14,855 nucleotides of DNA from JACPSX01 sp035288405 [NCBI: bacterium] (GCA_035288405.1 DATEAK010000172.1:1-14855), one strand, 5' to 3'. Counted from the stretch's first letter, positions 6,709 through 14,789 are shown. The notes: generated from the sequence alone by a model not told the origin. Numbers and translations are program-made.

Positions 6709-8874
6709 ATGAGAACTAGGAGAGTCGTGGGAATCGCCGGAATCCTCGGAATGATCCTGTTCGCAGCTGCTTCCGGCTGTACCGGAGTAGGGAGAAGGAT
6801 TTCCGAGCAGAACCTCGCTCCTCTCAGTGAGCGTCATTTCCTCTTGAGTGTGGGAGCTCTCAGCTTTCCCCGGGTGACTCGGATCATTTTACGGGGAAAC
6901 CAGACCTTTGAGACGGTAAATGAGCAGACTGGCCCGGAAAGGAATTCGATCTCGCTGAATTTAGTCGGGGTCCGATCCCTCGTTACGTCCCCCCGGATAC
7001 TCATCGACCAGGGATCGGTTCGGTCGATTACCGTAAGCCAGGAGGAAGAAAACGTCCGTGTCTTGCTGGAGTTGAAGCAGTCCAGACCCTACGAGTTGTT
7101 CCGAAGTGGATCGCTGTTCTGGGTCGATGTGGAGGAGCCCGAACCGGCTTCCGGGGAAGCCGCCGCGGGGGATGTTCCCGGCGCCCCACAGCCGGAGCAA
7201 TCCTCGGGAGAAAAGACGAAGGGAAAACCGGAGGAGAAGATTCCACCGGTGAAGGAACCCGATCTTTTCTCGGAGATGGCTCTCCTTAACCGTACCGGTC
7301 GGCTTGATCAGCCGATCTCGCTCAAGGCCCGTGATACGGAAATGAAAGACCTCCTCCGGTCCGTAAGTAAACTGATCGGAATCGGACTTGTGGTAGACGA
7401 GGGGGTTAAAGATCGGGTGACCCTGGAAGTGGACAAGGTTCCCATCCGGGATTTGCTCACGATGTTGGTTAGAGATTATGCCTTGAGCATACAGCAACGT
7501 GGTGAAATGATATCCATCCGCAAGCTTAAGTTTGACAGTCGTGTGGTGTTCCTTCGCCATGCGAGTGCCGAACGGCTGAACCAGACCATCAAGGAATTGA
7601 AAGTAGCGGGAGACACTTCAATCTCTGCGGATCCTCGCACGAATGCTCTCGTCTTGCAAGGGGACCCGGAGGAGCTGAACCGGCTCTTGGGATTGATCCG
7701 CGCCCTGGATGCGGAAGGAACCTCCGCCTCGAGCAAGCTGAAGACAAAGATTGTGTACCTGAAATACGCCAGGGTCGGCGAGTTCCAGCGCAAGATTCTC
7801 GATCAGACGGTGACGGAGAAAGGTTTCGACGAGACCTTGAAATCCCTTCTTACGGCCGTGAGCAAAGGGGGGACGGACAGTTCTGGGAAGGGAGAGTCGG
7901 ATGGAGGCGACATCCTGTCCAGCAGGATCGCCTTTGACAAAAGGACGAATGCCGTCATTATCCGGGATCTTCCGGAGGTGGTCGATCGGATCGTCCCTCT
8001 CATTGAGGAGATGGATAAACCGCTGCCGCAAATCTCCATTGAAGCACGGATCGTGCAAACGGATGTGACATTTGCCCGGGAGCTGGGAATCCAGTGGGGC
8101 GGGAAGTACACATCAGCGGGGAATAATGGAAACACGGTGATCCAAGGGGGTCTGGTGCCGCTTGCGAATACTGCGGGAGGAATTGTCGGAACGACTCCAG
8201 GGGGCGGGAACATGGTGGTTGATCTTCCTGCTGCCGCCGGGCGGGGGGCAGGTGGAGCCGCAGGAGTGTCTCTGGGGAACCTGGCGCGTGGACTGGTTCT
8301 GGACCTGCAGCTCTCGGCGCTGGAGGCGGAAGGCAAGGCGCGGGTGATCTCGCGTCCCAGTATCGTGACACTCGCCAACCAGGAAGCACTCATTGAGAGC
8401 GGCACGGAATTCAATGTGCGGGTGAGAACCGAGGGCGCCCAGGGGACCATCTCGTCGGATCTCAAGGTAGTTGATGCCACACTGCGCCTGCGGGTGCGGC
8501 CCTACATTACCCCGGAGGGAAAGATCTTTATGGATATTCAGGCGGAGCAGCGCGAGCCCGACTTTAGCCGGGTTGTGGATGGGATTCCCGCCATCCAGAA
8601 GAACAGCGCCTTTACCCAACTGATGGTCGATGACGGGGCGACCGCGGTAATTGGCGGTCTTTTCCGACAAAAAAGCACCGATGGTTCCAATCAGGTTCCC
8701 GGGATTTCCAAGATTCCTATTTTGGGCTGGTTGTTTCAGAACCAGAACCGCACAGAGGCCCTCACGGAACTTATGATTTTCATCACTCCGAAAGTTCTGG
8801 AAGGCGAGGATGTCCGGAAAGTTCGGAAGGGAACGGATCGCGGCTCCGGAGTCAAGGGGAGCGCAGCTCCATAG
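6709..8874 (+). CDS. pilQ: Type IV pilus secretin PilQ with lipoprotein signal
   Basis: A 721-residue outer-membrane secretin through which the pilus exits. Order: basic n-region, hydrophobic stretch (6-20) and lipobox-like A-A-S-G-C with Cys24; an AMIN-like domain (~45-142, peptidoglycan binding in PilQ); a Pro/Glu/Lys-rich linker (~143-182); a STN/N0 domain (~203-271); two secretin N-repeats (~277-336 and ~346-436), the second with a Gly/Ser-rich insert (~387-400); and the secretin channel (~441-697) with a Gly-rich gate insert (~465-525), V-I-S-R-P-S-I-V-T, and the late V-P-G-I-S-K-I-P-I-L-G-W-L-F and L-M-I-F-I-T-P-K motifs. No Asp follows Cys24, so outer-membrane sorting is expected. A GGGAG (6694-6698) precedes ATG 6709. 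The AMIN domain favours PilQ over MshL or GspD. Confidence 0.95.
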   Translation: MRTRRVVGIAGILGMILFAAASGCTGVGRRISEQNLAPLSERHFLLSVGALSFPRVTRIILRGNQTFETVNEQTGPERNSISLNLVGVRSLVTSPRILIDQGSVRSITVSQEEENVRVLLELKQSRPYELFRSGSLFWVDVEEPEPASGEAAAGDVPGAPQPEQSSGEKTKGKPEEKIPPVKEPDLFSEMALLNRTGRLDQPISLKARDTEMKDLLRSVSKLIGIGLVVDEGVKDRVTLEVDKVPIRDLLTMLVRDYALSIQQRGEMISIRKLKFDSRVVFLRHASAERLNQTIKELKVAGDTSISADPRTNALVLQGDPEELNRLLGLIRALDAEGTSASSKLKTKIVYLKYARVGEFQRKILDQTVTEKGFDETLKSLLTAVSKGGTDSSGKGESDGGDILSSRIAFDKRTNAVIIRDLPEVVDRIVPLIEEMDKPLPQISIEARIVQTDVTFARELGIQWGGKYTSAGNNGNTVIQGGLVPLANTAGGIVGTTPGGGNMVVDLPAAAGRGAGGAAGVSLGNLARGLVLDLQLSALEAEGKARVISRPSIVTLANQEALIESGTEFNVRVRTEGAQGTISSDLKVVDATLRLRVRPYITPEGKIFMDIQAEQREPDFSRVVDGIPAIQKNSAFTQLMVDDGATAVIGGLFRQKSTDGSNQVPGISKIPILGWLFQNQNRTEALTELMIFITPKVLEGEDVRKVRKGTDRGSGVKGSAAP

Positions 8875-8890
8875 AAGACTTGCAATTCCA

Positions 8891-8908
8891 GAGGTGACAG
8901 CGGAAATG
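8891..8908 (+). promoter_or_regulatory. Ribosome-binding site and start codon chosen for pilB
   Basis: GAGGTGA (8891-8897) is 8 bases before ATG 8906. The longest open frame reaches back to 8810 inside pilQ, but its first 32 residues are arginine-rich, unlike the family. The chosen start puts the MshEN motif at residue 10, as expected. Confidence 0.7.
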
Positions 8909-10624
8909 GGCAGTGTCCGGATCGGCTATGAGCGACTCGGAGATATCTTCCTCAGGCAAGGGAAACTCACCCAGGACCAGCTTGAACAGGCCCTCTCCCG
9001 GCAGCGGGAATCAGGGGAACGTCTGGGATCGGTCCTGGTGAAGATGGGGTTTGTCTCTGCTTACGAACTTCTCAACGTTCTGGGCAATCAACTGCGAATT
9101 CCCCTGGCGAACGAGGATACCTATAAGACTTTGGACCGTGGGGTGCTTCACTTGGTCCCCGAAGAATTCGCCCGGCAGCATGCATTGATCCCTTTATGGA
9201 AAGAGGAATCCGTTTTGCTCGTGGCGATGATCGATCCGTTCGACATCATGGTCACGGATCGTCTCAAATTCCTCACCGGTTGCCAGATTGCTCCTTTCAT
9301 CGGCGTGGCTGAGGAAATCGAGGTTGCGCTTGGAGAATATTACCGTGGTGGAGACACTTTGGAGGAAGTGGTCCGAGACATTTCTGCCACGGAGCGGTCC
9401 TCTCTTGAGGGGGAAGGGGAGGGCTCCGATGCGGAGCTGATCATTCAATCCGAGGGAAGCCCTGCCAGCAAGTTTGTCTCTCAGATGATCGTGGAAGCCA
9501 TCGAACGGCGCGCCAGCGATATTCACGTGGAACCTACCAAAGACGGAATCGACGTACGCTACCGGATTGACGGAGTTCTTCATCACGTGGTTTCACCTCC
9601 GTCCCACTTCCGGAGCGCGATTTTGTCACGTATCAAGGTCCTCGCCAACATGGACATCGCTGAAAAGAGGCTTCCCCAGGACGGCCGCTTCTCGATCAAG
9701 CTTTCGCGGAAAATCATCGATATTCGGGTCTCCTCGTTGCCTACGGTTTTCGGAGAAAAGATCGTCCTGCGCCTCCTAGAGAAGGAGGCGTTTGCCCGGG
9801 ATCTCTCCTCCCTCGGAATGGATCCGCGTCTACTGGAGCTTTATAAGGAAGAAGTAAACCTCCCGCACGGATTGATTTTGTTCACGGGACCTACGGGGAG
9901 CGGGAAAACGACCACCCTGTATTCAACCCTCGATTTTGTGAAAAGCCCGGAAAAGAACCTGGTCACGGTAGAGGACCCCGTCGAATACCAGATCCCCGGC
10001 ATTTTCCAGGTGCAGGTCAACTACAAAATCGGCTTCACGTTTGCCGCCGCCATGCGCTCCATCCTTCGCCAGGACCCTGACATCATCATGGCCGGTGAGA
10101 TCCGCGACTTGGATACCGCGGAGATGGTGATCCGTGCAGCGCTGACAGGACACCTGGTGCTCTCGACACTACACACGAACGATGCCGTCGGTTCCATTGT
10201 GAGGCTCATGAACATGGGGATCCCCGGCTTTCTTGTAGCCGATGTGGTGTCCCTGGCCGTTGCTCAGCGGTTGCTCCGCAAGATCTGCACCGAATGCAAG
10301 GCCTCCTATGTTCCTTCGGTCTCTGAGTTGAAGTGGATCGGTCAGTCGGAAAATGCCCGCGAAAGGATCCTGTTTTTTCGGGGGAAGGGCTGCGAACATT
10401 GCAATCACACGGGCTACTTCGGCCGGGAGGGAGTCTTCGAGTATATGGTGATTGGGGACGAACTACGACAGATGATCGTCGGCAACAAGCCTGCCAATCT
10501 CATCAAGGAGAAAGCCGCAAAACTTGGAATGGTGCCGCTTATGGAAAGCGGCATCAAGAAGGTCTTGGAAGGGGTAACGACCATTGAAGAGGTTTACAAG
10601 TACATTCACCGTGCGAACCGTTGA
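8906..10624 (+). CDS. pilB: Type IV pilus extension ATPase PilB with N-terminal c-di-GMP-binding MshEN domain
   Basis: A 572-residue hexameric cytoplasmic motor that powers pilus extension. The N-terminus carries two exact 24-residue MshEN motifs (10-33 and 39-62, each R-L-G...G...L...Q) spaced by 5 residues, the layout known to bind c-di-GMP in MshE. A second N-terminal region (~70-150) is followed by the linker and N2 domain (~187-300). The ATPase core has Walker A G-P-T-G-S-G-K-T (328-335), the Asp box V-E-D-P-V-E-Y (355-361), Walker B D-I-I-M-A-G-E (392-398), the His box (416-427), and four zinc-type cysteines (461, 464, 496, 499). The catalytic glutamate is present. It starts 31 bases after the pilQ stop. 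It is closer to PilB/MshE than to PilT because of the zinc motif and N-terminal domains. Confidence 0.96.
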   Translation: MGSVRIGYERLGDIFLRQGKLTQDQLEQALSRQRESGERLGSVLVKMGFVSAYELLNVLGNQLRIPLANEDTYKTLDRGVLHLVPEEFARQHALIPLWKEESVLLVAMIDPFDIMVTDRLKFLTGCQIAPFIGVAEEIEVALGEYYRGGDTLEEVVRDISATERSSLEGEGEGSDAELIIQSEGSPASKFVSQMIVEAIERRASDIHVEPTKDGIDVRYRIDGVLHHVVSPPSHFRSAILSRIKVLANMDIAEKRLPQDGRFSIKLSRKIIDIRVSSLPTVFGEKIVLRLLEKEAFARDLSSLGMDPRLLELYKEEVNLPHGLILFTGPTGSGKTTTLYSTLDFVKSPEKNLVTVEDPVEYQIPGIFQVQVNYKIGFTFAAAMRSILRQDPDIIMAGEIRDLDTAEMVIRAALTGHLVLSTLHTNDAVGSIVRLMNMGIPGFLVADVVSLAVAQRLLRKICTECKASYVPSVSELKWIGQSENARERILFFRGKGCEHCNHTGYFGREGVFEYMVIGDELRQMIVGNKPANLIKEKAAKLGMVPLMESGIKKVLEGVTTIEEVYKYIHRANR

Positions 10625-10641
10625 GAGCAGGAAAGCTCTCA
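10622..10641 (+). other. Hairpin overlapping the pilB stop codon
   Basis: TGAGAGC (10622-10628, including the pilB TGA) pairs perfectly with GCTCTCA (10635-10641) around a 6-base loop. There is no T-run after it, so it is not a standard terminator. Its right arm abuts the larger inverted repeat that follows and could compete with it for pairing. Confidence 0.5.
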
Positions 10642-10726
10642 GCGATCAGCGGTCAGCCCTCAGCCAGAAAGAGAGGATGTGGAATTTCTCCTCCGTTCTC
10701 CGGCTGATTGCTGGTTGCTGATCGCT
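10641..10726. repeat. Long imperfect inverted repeat made of TCAGC-type heptamers, between pilB and pilC
   Basis: The left arm (10641-10665) pairs with the right arm (10702-10726) at 20 of 25 positions. Each arm is a run of 7-base units of the form GCnnTCA (one unit on the right arm is GCAACCA); the left side has one more unit (10635-10641) than the right, after which pairing resumes with GAAAGC (10631-10636) against GCTTTC (10724-10729). The inner segment (10666-10701) is also partly self-complementary. It looks like an interspersed REP-like element of the GATCAGC heptamer kind, inserted in the only sizeable gap of the pil cluster. It may form a strong mRNA hairpin affecting the PilB:PilC ratio. 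No transposase is present. Confidence 0.7.
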
Positions 10727-10740
10727 TTCGGGAGAATGTG

Positions 10741-11973
10741 ATGCCGACCTTCCATTATAGAGCCATGGCGTCCGATGGAAAAACTTTGAACAACTGGGTC
10801 TACGGAGTCAGCGCGGATGCCTGTGTGGAAGATCTCCACAAACAGGGTCTCACCATTTTGTTTCTCCGGGAGGAGAAATCCTCGAGAGCGGTCGGAAACA
10901 GGAAAGAACGAGGCCCATCCTGGAAGACCCTGGGTAAGAGGGTTAAGGACCAGGATCTGATCAGCTTCACCGAGCAATTTGGCGCCATGATTGAAGCGGG
11001 GGTACCCATCACCGTATGTCTTGATAATTTAACCCGGGAAACTCACAACAAAGCCCTTCAAGAGATCATCCGGGAAACACAAAAAAAAGTCCAGGGAGGA
11101 GAATCTCTGTGGGCTGCCTTTGGGGCCCATCCCGAGGTGTTCGGACAGCTTTTCGTCCAAATGGTGCGTGCCGGCGAAGCTAGCGGCCAGCTCGGCGCGA
11201 TTCTCCAGCAGCTCTCCGTCTATCTCGAGGCAACCCACGCATTGAAGCAGAAACTCTACACGGTGCTGGCCTATCCCGTGTTTCTTCTGGGGCTATCCGT
11301 GACTGCCATGTTTTTTCTAGTGGTCAAGATCCTTCCCATCTTCAGCGGCATTTATCAGAAATTCGGGGCCAAGCTTCCGCCGTTGACCCTGATGTTGCTT
11401 CATCTAAGCGACACGGTGCGGGCCCACCTGGGGGGATTTTTCCTGGGCGCCGGAGTGATCGGCGCGGTCGTCCTCTATTGTGCGCGGAGTGAACGCGGCA
11501 GGGATGTGATTGATCGGGTCCGCCTCGATCTTCCGATCGTAGGTGATCTGATGCGGAAGACGATTTACTCCCGGTTTGCCAGGGCCATGGGCGTTCTCCT
11601 GCGCAGCGGTGTGCCGATACTGGAAGCATTGAAAATCGTCAGCCGGGTGTCCGAGAACCGACTCATTGAAAGGGAACTGATCGAATGCACCCGGAAGATT
11701 TCGGAAGGCAGCACGGTATCCGAGGCGTTGAAAGCGAGCAGGCAATTTCCCGACATGCTTGTGAACATGATCGCCACGGGAGAAGAGGTGGGGAGGCTCG
11801 ATGAGCTGATGGTCAAAGTGGCCACCTACTACGAGCGTCGTACGGAAGCAGTCATTAAGACCTTTTCATCCCTGGTGGAGCCCGCGTTGATTGTTTTCAT
11901 CGGAGGAATCGTCGGAGTGATCCTTTTTGCCATGTTCATACCCATTTTTCAAATGGGCAAGACCTTCCGCTGA
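10741..11973 (+). CDS. pilC: Type IV pilus inner-membrane platform protein PilC
   Basis: A 410-residue polytopic membrane protein of the PilC/GspF family; the platform on which PilB acts to add pilins. The N-terminus M-P-T-F-H-Y-R-A is typical. Two homologous GspF cytoplasmic domains (~72-172 and ~275-372) each contain the F-x-x-x-(L/M) and G-V-P-I motifs and the matching G-E-A-S-G-Q-L and G-E-E-V-G-R-L signatures (145-151, 347-353). Hydrophobic segments at ~173-200, ~230-248 and ~380-404 fit the usual three membrane helices. ATG 10741 has GGGAG (10730-10734) 6 bases ahead, just outside the repeat; the adjacent GTG 10738 is an alternative. It is separated from pilB by 116 bases filled by hairpins, and from the kinase gene by 7 bases. 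Confidence 0.95.
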   Translation: MPTFHYRAMASDGKTLNNWVYGVSADACVEDLHKQGLTILFLREEKSSRAVGNRKERGPSWKTLGKRVKDQDLISFTEQFGAMIEAGVPITVCLDNLTRETHNKALQEIIRETQKKVQGGESLWAAFGAHPEVFGQLFVQMVRAGEASGQLGAILQQLSVYLEATHALKQKLYTVLAYPVFLLGLSVTAMFFLVVKILPIFSGIYQKFGAKLPPLTLMLLHLSDTVRAHLGGFFLGAGVIGAVVLYCARSERGRDVIDRVRLDLPIVGDLMRKTIYSRFARAMGVLLRSGVPILEALKIVSRVSENRLIERELIECTRKISEGSTVSEALKASRQFPDMLVNMIATGEEVGRLDELMVKVATYYERRTEAVIKTFSSLVEPALIVFIGGIVGVILFAMFIPIFQMGKTFR

Positions 11974-11980
11974 GGTTGCC

Positions 11981-13432
11981 ATGAAGGTACGATTTCTAAT
12001 CGCAGTTCAAGTGTTCACAGCCCTTGTCGTCCTCGTGGTGGGGCTTCTGGCCCTGGAGGAGGGACGCCGGGGACTTCTTGGATCACCGGGAGGACCCAGC
12101 GTGAGCCAGGTCTACCAGGTTTTGCAGGCCATGCGGATTTACATCCTGGCCGGAGCCGGCCTGGCGGGTCTAGCTGGAGTGGTTCTGGCCTTGGGCGTCG
12201 CTCGTCCTCTTCTGGGGATTCGACAGGAGGTTCAATCGATTTCCCGAGGAAACCTGAGGCTGCGCAGCGACACCCATGTGGATTACGAAGTCGTCCCATT
12301 GAAAGGCGCCGTGGAAAACATGATCGGTGCTCTCAGTGACTACATACTGAAAAGCATGACCGGAGGCGCTTTTTGTCTGAACGCGACCGGAGAAATTACC
12401 TACTTCAGCCCCACGGCGGAAATTGTCTTCGGCCGGGATGCCTGGGAGATGGTCGGAAAAAGCTATACCCAGGTACTTCCACCGACCCCGAGGAACCAGG
12501 GTCTGGTGTCCACGATAGGCCAATGTTTAGAGAAGCTCCAGGGGGTTACCGGGAATCCGGTCCTCATGGAGAACGCGGCAAAGGAACAGCTTCCGGTCCG
12601 ACTCACGACGGCCGTACTGGAAGGAGAAAAAGAAGTGCTCCTCGGCGTGGTGGTGAACCTGACTGATCCCACGCAGGTCAAGGAATTACAGGAGCGTCTT
12701 TTACGTCGGGATCGCCTGGCCTCCCTGGGATTTCTTGCGGCCGGGACCGCTCACGAGATTCGAAACCCCCTGGGATCTCTGAAGGGACTCACCCAACTCC
12801 TGCAGGAAAACATGGAGGCCGGTGATCCTCGCAGGTCCTACATCGATGTGATTGTGCGTGAGGTCGATCGCCTGAATGTGTCCGTTGAGAAACTAATCCG
12901 GTTTGCCGAGCCTGACGATGGCGCTCGCGTTCTGGAGAGTATCACCAAACTGATGTCTCATGAAGTGCAGAAGGTCCGCAGTGTAGCAGCCTTGCGGGGG
13001 ATTTCCCTGGTTGAACACTACCAGACCGACGTTCCGGACATCGAGGTCTCCGGTCTGTCTCTCGCGGAAGCCTTTGCTCACCTGCTAGCGGATGCCGTGG
13101 AAAGATCTCCCCGGGATTCGATGGTCTCGATCCAAGTAATCTTCGAGTCCGACCAGGTTGTCCAGAGGAACACCCCATCGGGGCGGATTGTAATGGAGAT
13201 CGGCAATACCGCTGTCCTCCTTCCAGGGGCAGAGCGAAAAAGGCTTTTCGATCCTTTCTACGGCTCCCGGAAAAGTGACTTTGGCCTGGAGTTGGCGATT
13301 GCTCATCAAATCATTTCCCATCACAGGGGAACCCTGGATTCGGTGACCAATGCGGATGGGAATATGGCCATCCGGATCTGCTTGCCGGTCCACGCGATTC
13401 CGGCAAAGACAGGAGCGCTTTATGGAGCCTGA
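11981..13432 (+). CDS. PilS-like sensor histidine kinase with degenerate ATP-binding domain
   Basis: A 483-residue membrane sensor. ATG 11981 follows TGAGG (11971-11975), which includes the pilC stop. Helices at ~5-25 and ~53-74 flank a short periplasmic loop (~26-52); then HAMP (~75-127), PAS (~129-232) and a HisKA dimerisation domain with H-E-I-R-N-P and the phosphorylatable His258. The C-terminal domain is clearly CA-related (F-D-P-F at 423-426) but the N-box asparagine is Asp371, the G1 motif D-x-G-x-G reads N-T-A-V-L (409-413), and the G2 motif reads D-F-G-L-E-L-A (433-439). ATP binding is therefore doubtful. The gene overlaps the response regulator by 11 bases, so the two are partners. 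It may act as a phosphatase or signal scaffold. Canonical PilS has six helices; this has two, so I give no symbol. Confidence 0.88.
   Translation: MKVRFLIAVQVFTALVVLVVGLLALEEGRRGLLGSPGGPSVSQVYQVLQAMRIYILAGAGLAGLAGVVLALGVARPLLGIRQEVQSISRGNLRLRSDTHVDYEVVPLKGAVENMIGALSDYILKSMTGGAFCLNATGEITYFSPTAEIVFGRDAWEMVGKSYTQVLPPTPRNQGLVSTIGQCLEKLQGVTGNPVLMENAAKEQLPVRLTTAVLEGEKEVLLGVVVNLTDPTQVKELQERLLRRDRLASLGFLAAGTAHEIRNPLGSLKGLTQLLQENMEAGDPRRSYIDVIVREVDRLNVSVEKLIRFAEPDDGARVLESITKLMSHEVQKVRSVAALRGISLVEHYQTDVPDIEVSGLSLAEAFAHLLADAVERSPRDSMVSIQVIFESDQVVQRNTPSGRIVMEIGNTAVLLPGAERKRLFDPFYGSRKSDFGLELAIAHQIISHHRGTLDSVTNADGNMAIRICLPVHAIPAKTGALYGA
13411..13424 (+). promoter_or_regulatory. Ribosome-binding site and start chosen for the response regulator
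   Basis: AGGAG (13411-13415) lies 6 bases before ATG 13422 and gives a protein beginning M-E-P-E-T-I-L-V-V-D-D-D, where receiver domains normally start. The open frame extends 24 codons further upstream inside the kinase gene, which is not expected to be translated. Confidence 0.75.
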
Positions 13433-14789
13433 GACGATCCTCGTCGTGGACGATGACGAGCACATGGGGTTTACCTTCAAGGAAGTCATGACCAGCGAGG
13501 GATACCGCGTCGTAATGGCCCGGGATGGTCTGGAAGCCCTGGAGCGCGTGAAAGCCGATCACCTGGACCTCGTCCTCATGGACGTCCGGATGCCCAAAAT
13601 GGATGGCATCGAAGCACTCAAGCAGATGGTGAACATCGTACCTGATTTGCCGGTCATCATGGTCACGGCCTTCGGTTCGAAGGATATCGACGTAGAAGCC
13701 CTCAAACTAGGTGCCTATGACTACTTTACGAAACCCGTGGACATCCACGAGATCCGCATCGTCGTTCGCCGGGTTCTGGAGAAAGCCAAACTTCAGCAGG
13801 AGGTGGACCGCCTCCGGCGCCTGGTGGCGGGGAATCAACCCTTCGGCGGGATCGTCGGCACCAGCGCTCCCATGATGGAGGTCTTCAATCTCGTGCGGTC
13901 GATCGCCGACAGCAACGTGGAAGTCCTGATCTGTGGCGAAAGTGGAACAGGGAAAGAGCTTGTAGCCAAAGCGATTCACCAGAACAGCTCTCGCCTCGAA
14001 AAACCATTTGTCAAGATTAACTGCGCGGCGATTCCGGAAACCCTTCTGGAGAGCGAACTTTTCGGTTACGAGAAGGGCGCCTTTACCGGTGCCACTCACG
14101 GGAAGCCGGGTAAGTTCGAAATGGCTCACGAGGGCACCTTGTTGCTGGACGAGATCGGGGATATGAGCTTGTCGACGCAGGCCAAAGTGTTGCGGGTGAT
14201 CCAGGAGAAGGAGCTGGAACGCCTGGGGAGCACGAGCACGACGTCAGTGGACGTGCGCATCCTGGCTTCCACGAACAAAGATCTGCCGGAAGCGATTTCG
14301 TCCGGTCAGTTTCGCGAAGACCTGTTTTACCGCCTCAATGTCATTACGATGCATCTTCCTCCTCTGCGAGATCGGCGTGAGGATATTCTTCTTCTGATGG
14401 AGCATTTCATCGAAAAGTTCAATCAAATCCACAACCGCCGCGTGTCCGGGATCTCGGATAGCGTGGCGGAGCGCTTTCTGTCCTACCGATGGCCCGGAAA
14501 TGTGCGGGAGTTGGAGAACGTCGTACAGCGCGCACTGATCCTTACGAAGGACACGGTAATCGGGATCAGGGATTTGCCGGAACAGATTGCCGGGGATCCT
14601 CTCGGAGGCGGCAACAGTGAGAATCCACTTCTGCTGAGCGCGGTGGACGGGATTGCCGACCAGGCCGAAAAGAAAATGATTCAAGAGGCCCTGGAGAAGA
14701 TGGGAGGGCACCGCCAGAAAACGGCGGAACTATTAGGAATCAGCCGCAAGACCCTTCATAACAAAATGCGGAAGCATGGGCTGCTGTGA
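13422..14789 (+). CDS. NtrC-family sigma-54-dependent response regulator (PilR-like)
   Basis: A 455-residue transcriptional activator. The receiver domain (~5-120) is intact: acidic pocket Asp10-12, phosphoacceptor Asp54 in L-M-D-V-R-M-P, Thr82 and Lys104. The AAA+ domain (~140-370) has Walker A G-E-S-G-T-G-K-E (172-179), the sigma-54 contact loop G-A-F-T-G-A (219-224), Walker B L-L-L-D-E-I-G (240-246) and the arginine-finger region R-E-D-L-F-Y-R-L-N-V (298-307). The C-terminus is a Fis-type helix-turn-helix (~430-455). It should therefore activate sigma-54 promoters when phosphorylated. Position next to pil genes suggests a PilR role such as pilin gene control, but NtrC-class proteins cannot be assigned targets by sequence alone, so no symbol is given. 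Confidence 0.95.
   Translation: MEPETILVVDDDEHMGFTFKEVMTSEGYRVVMARDGLEALERVKADHLDLVLMDVRMPKMDGIEALKQMVNIVPDLPVIMVTAFGSKDIDVEALKLGAYDYFTKPVDIHEIRIVVRRVLEKAKLQQEVDRLRRLVAGNQPFGGIVGTSAPMMEVFNLVRSIADSNVEVLICGESGTGKELVAKAIHQNSSRLEKPFVKINCAAIPETLLESELFGYEKGAFTGATHGKPGKFEMAHEGTLLLDEIGDMSLSTQAKVLRVIQEKELERLGSTSTTSVDVRILASTNKDLPEAISSGQFREDLFYRLNVITMHLPPLRDRREDILLLMEHFIEKFNQIHNRRVSGISDSVAERFLSYRWPGNVRELENVVQRALILTKDTVIGIRDLPEQIAGDPLGGGNSENPLLLSAVDGIADQAEKKMIQEALEKMGGHRQKTAELLGISRKTLHNKMRKHGLL

Noticed and set aside
7803-8480. Long minus-strand open frame (225 codons) opposite pilQ
   Set aside because: Composition typical of an antisense shadow over the conserved secretin domain; no motif.
8810-8905. 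Upstream start for pilB inside pilQ
   Set aside because: The extra 32 residues are unlike the family and the strong ribosome-binding site at 8891-8897 points to ATG 8906.
6709-10624. A type II secretion (Gsp) or MSHA identity for the secretin and ATPase
   Set aside because: The upstream pilM, pilN and pilO genes and the AMIN domain of the secretin favour a type IV pilus; MshM- and MshN-like genes are absent between secretin and ATPase.
530-13432. Recurring 11-base gene overlaps (trpF/trpB, pilN/pilO, kinase/regulator)
   Set aside because: Short overlaps of this size are common in compact operons and need no special mechanism.
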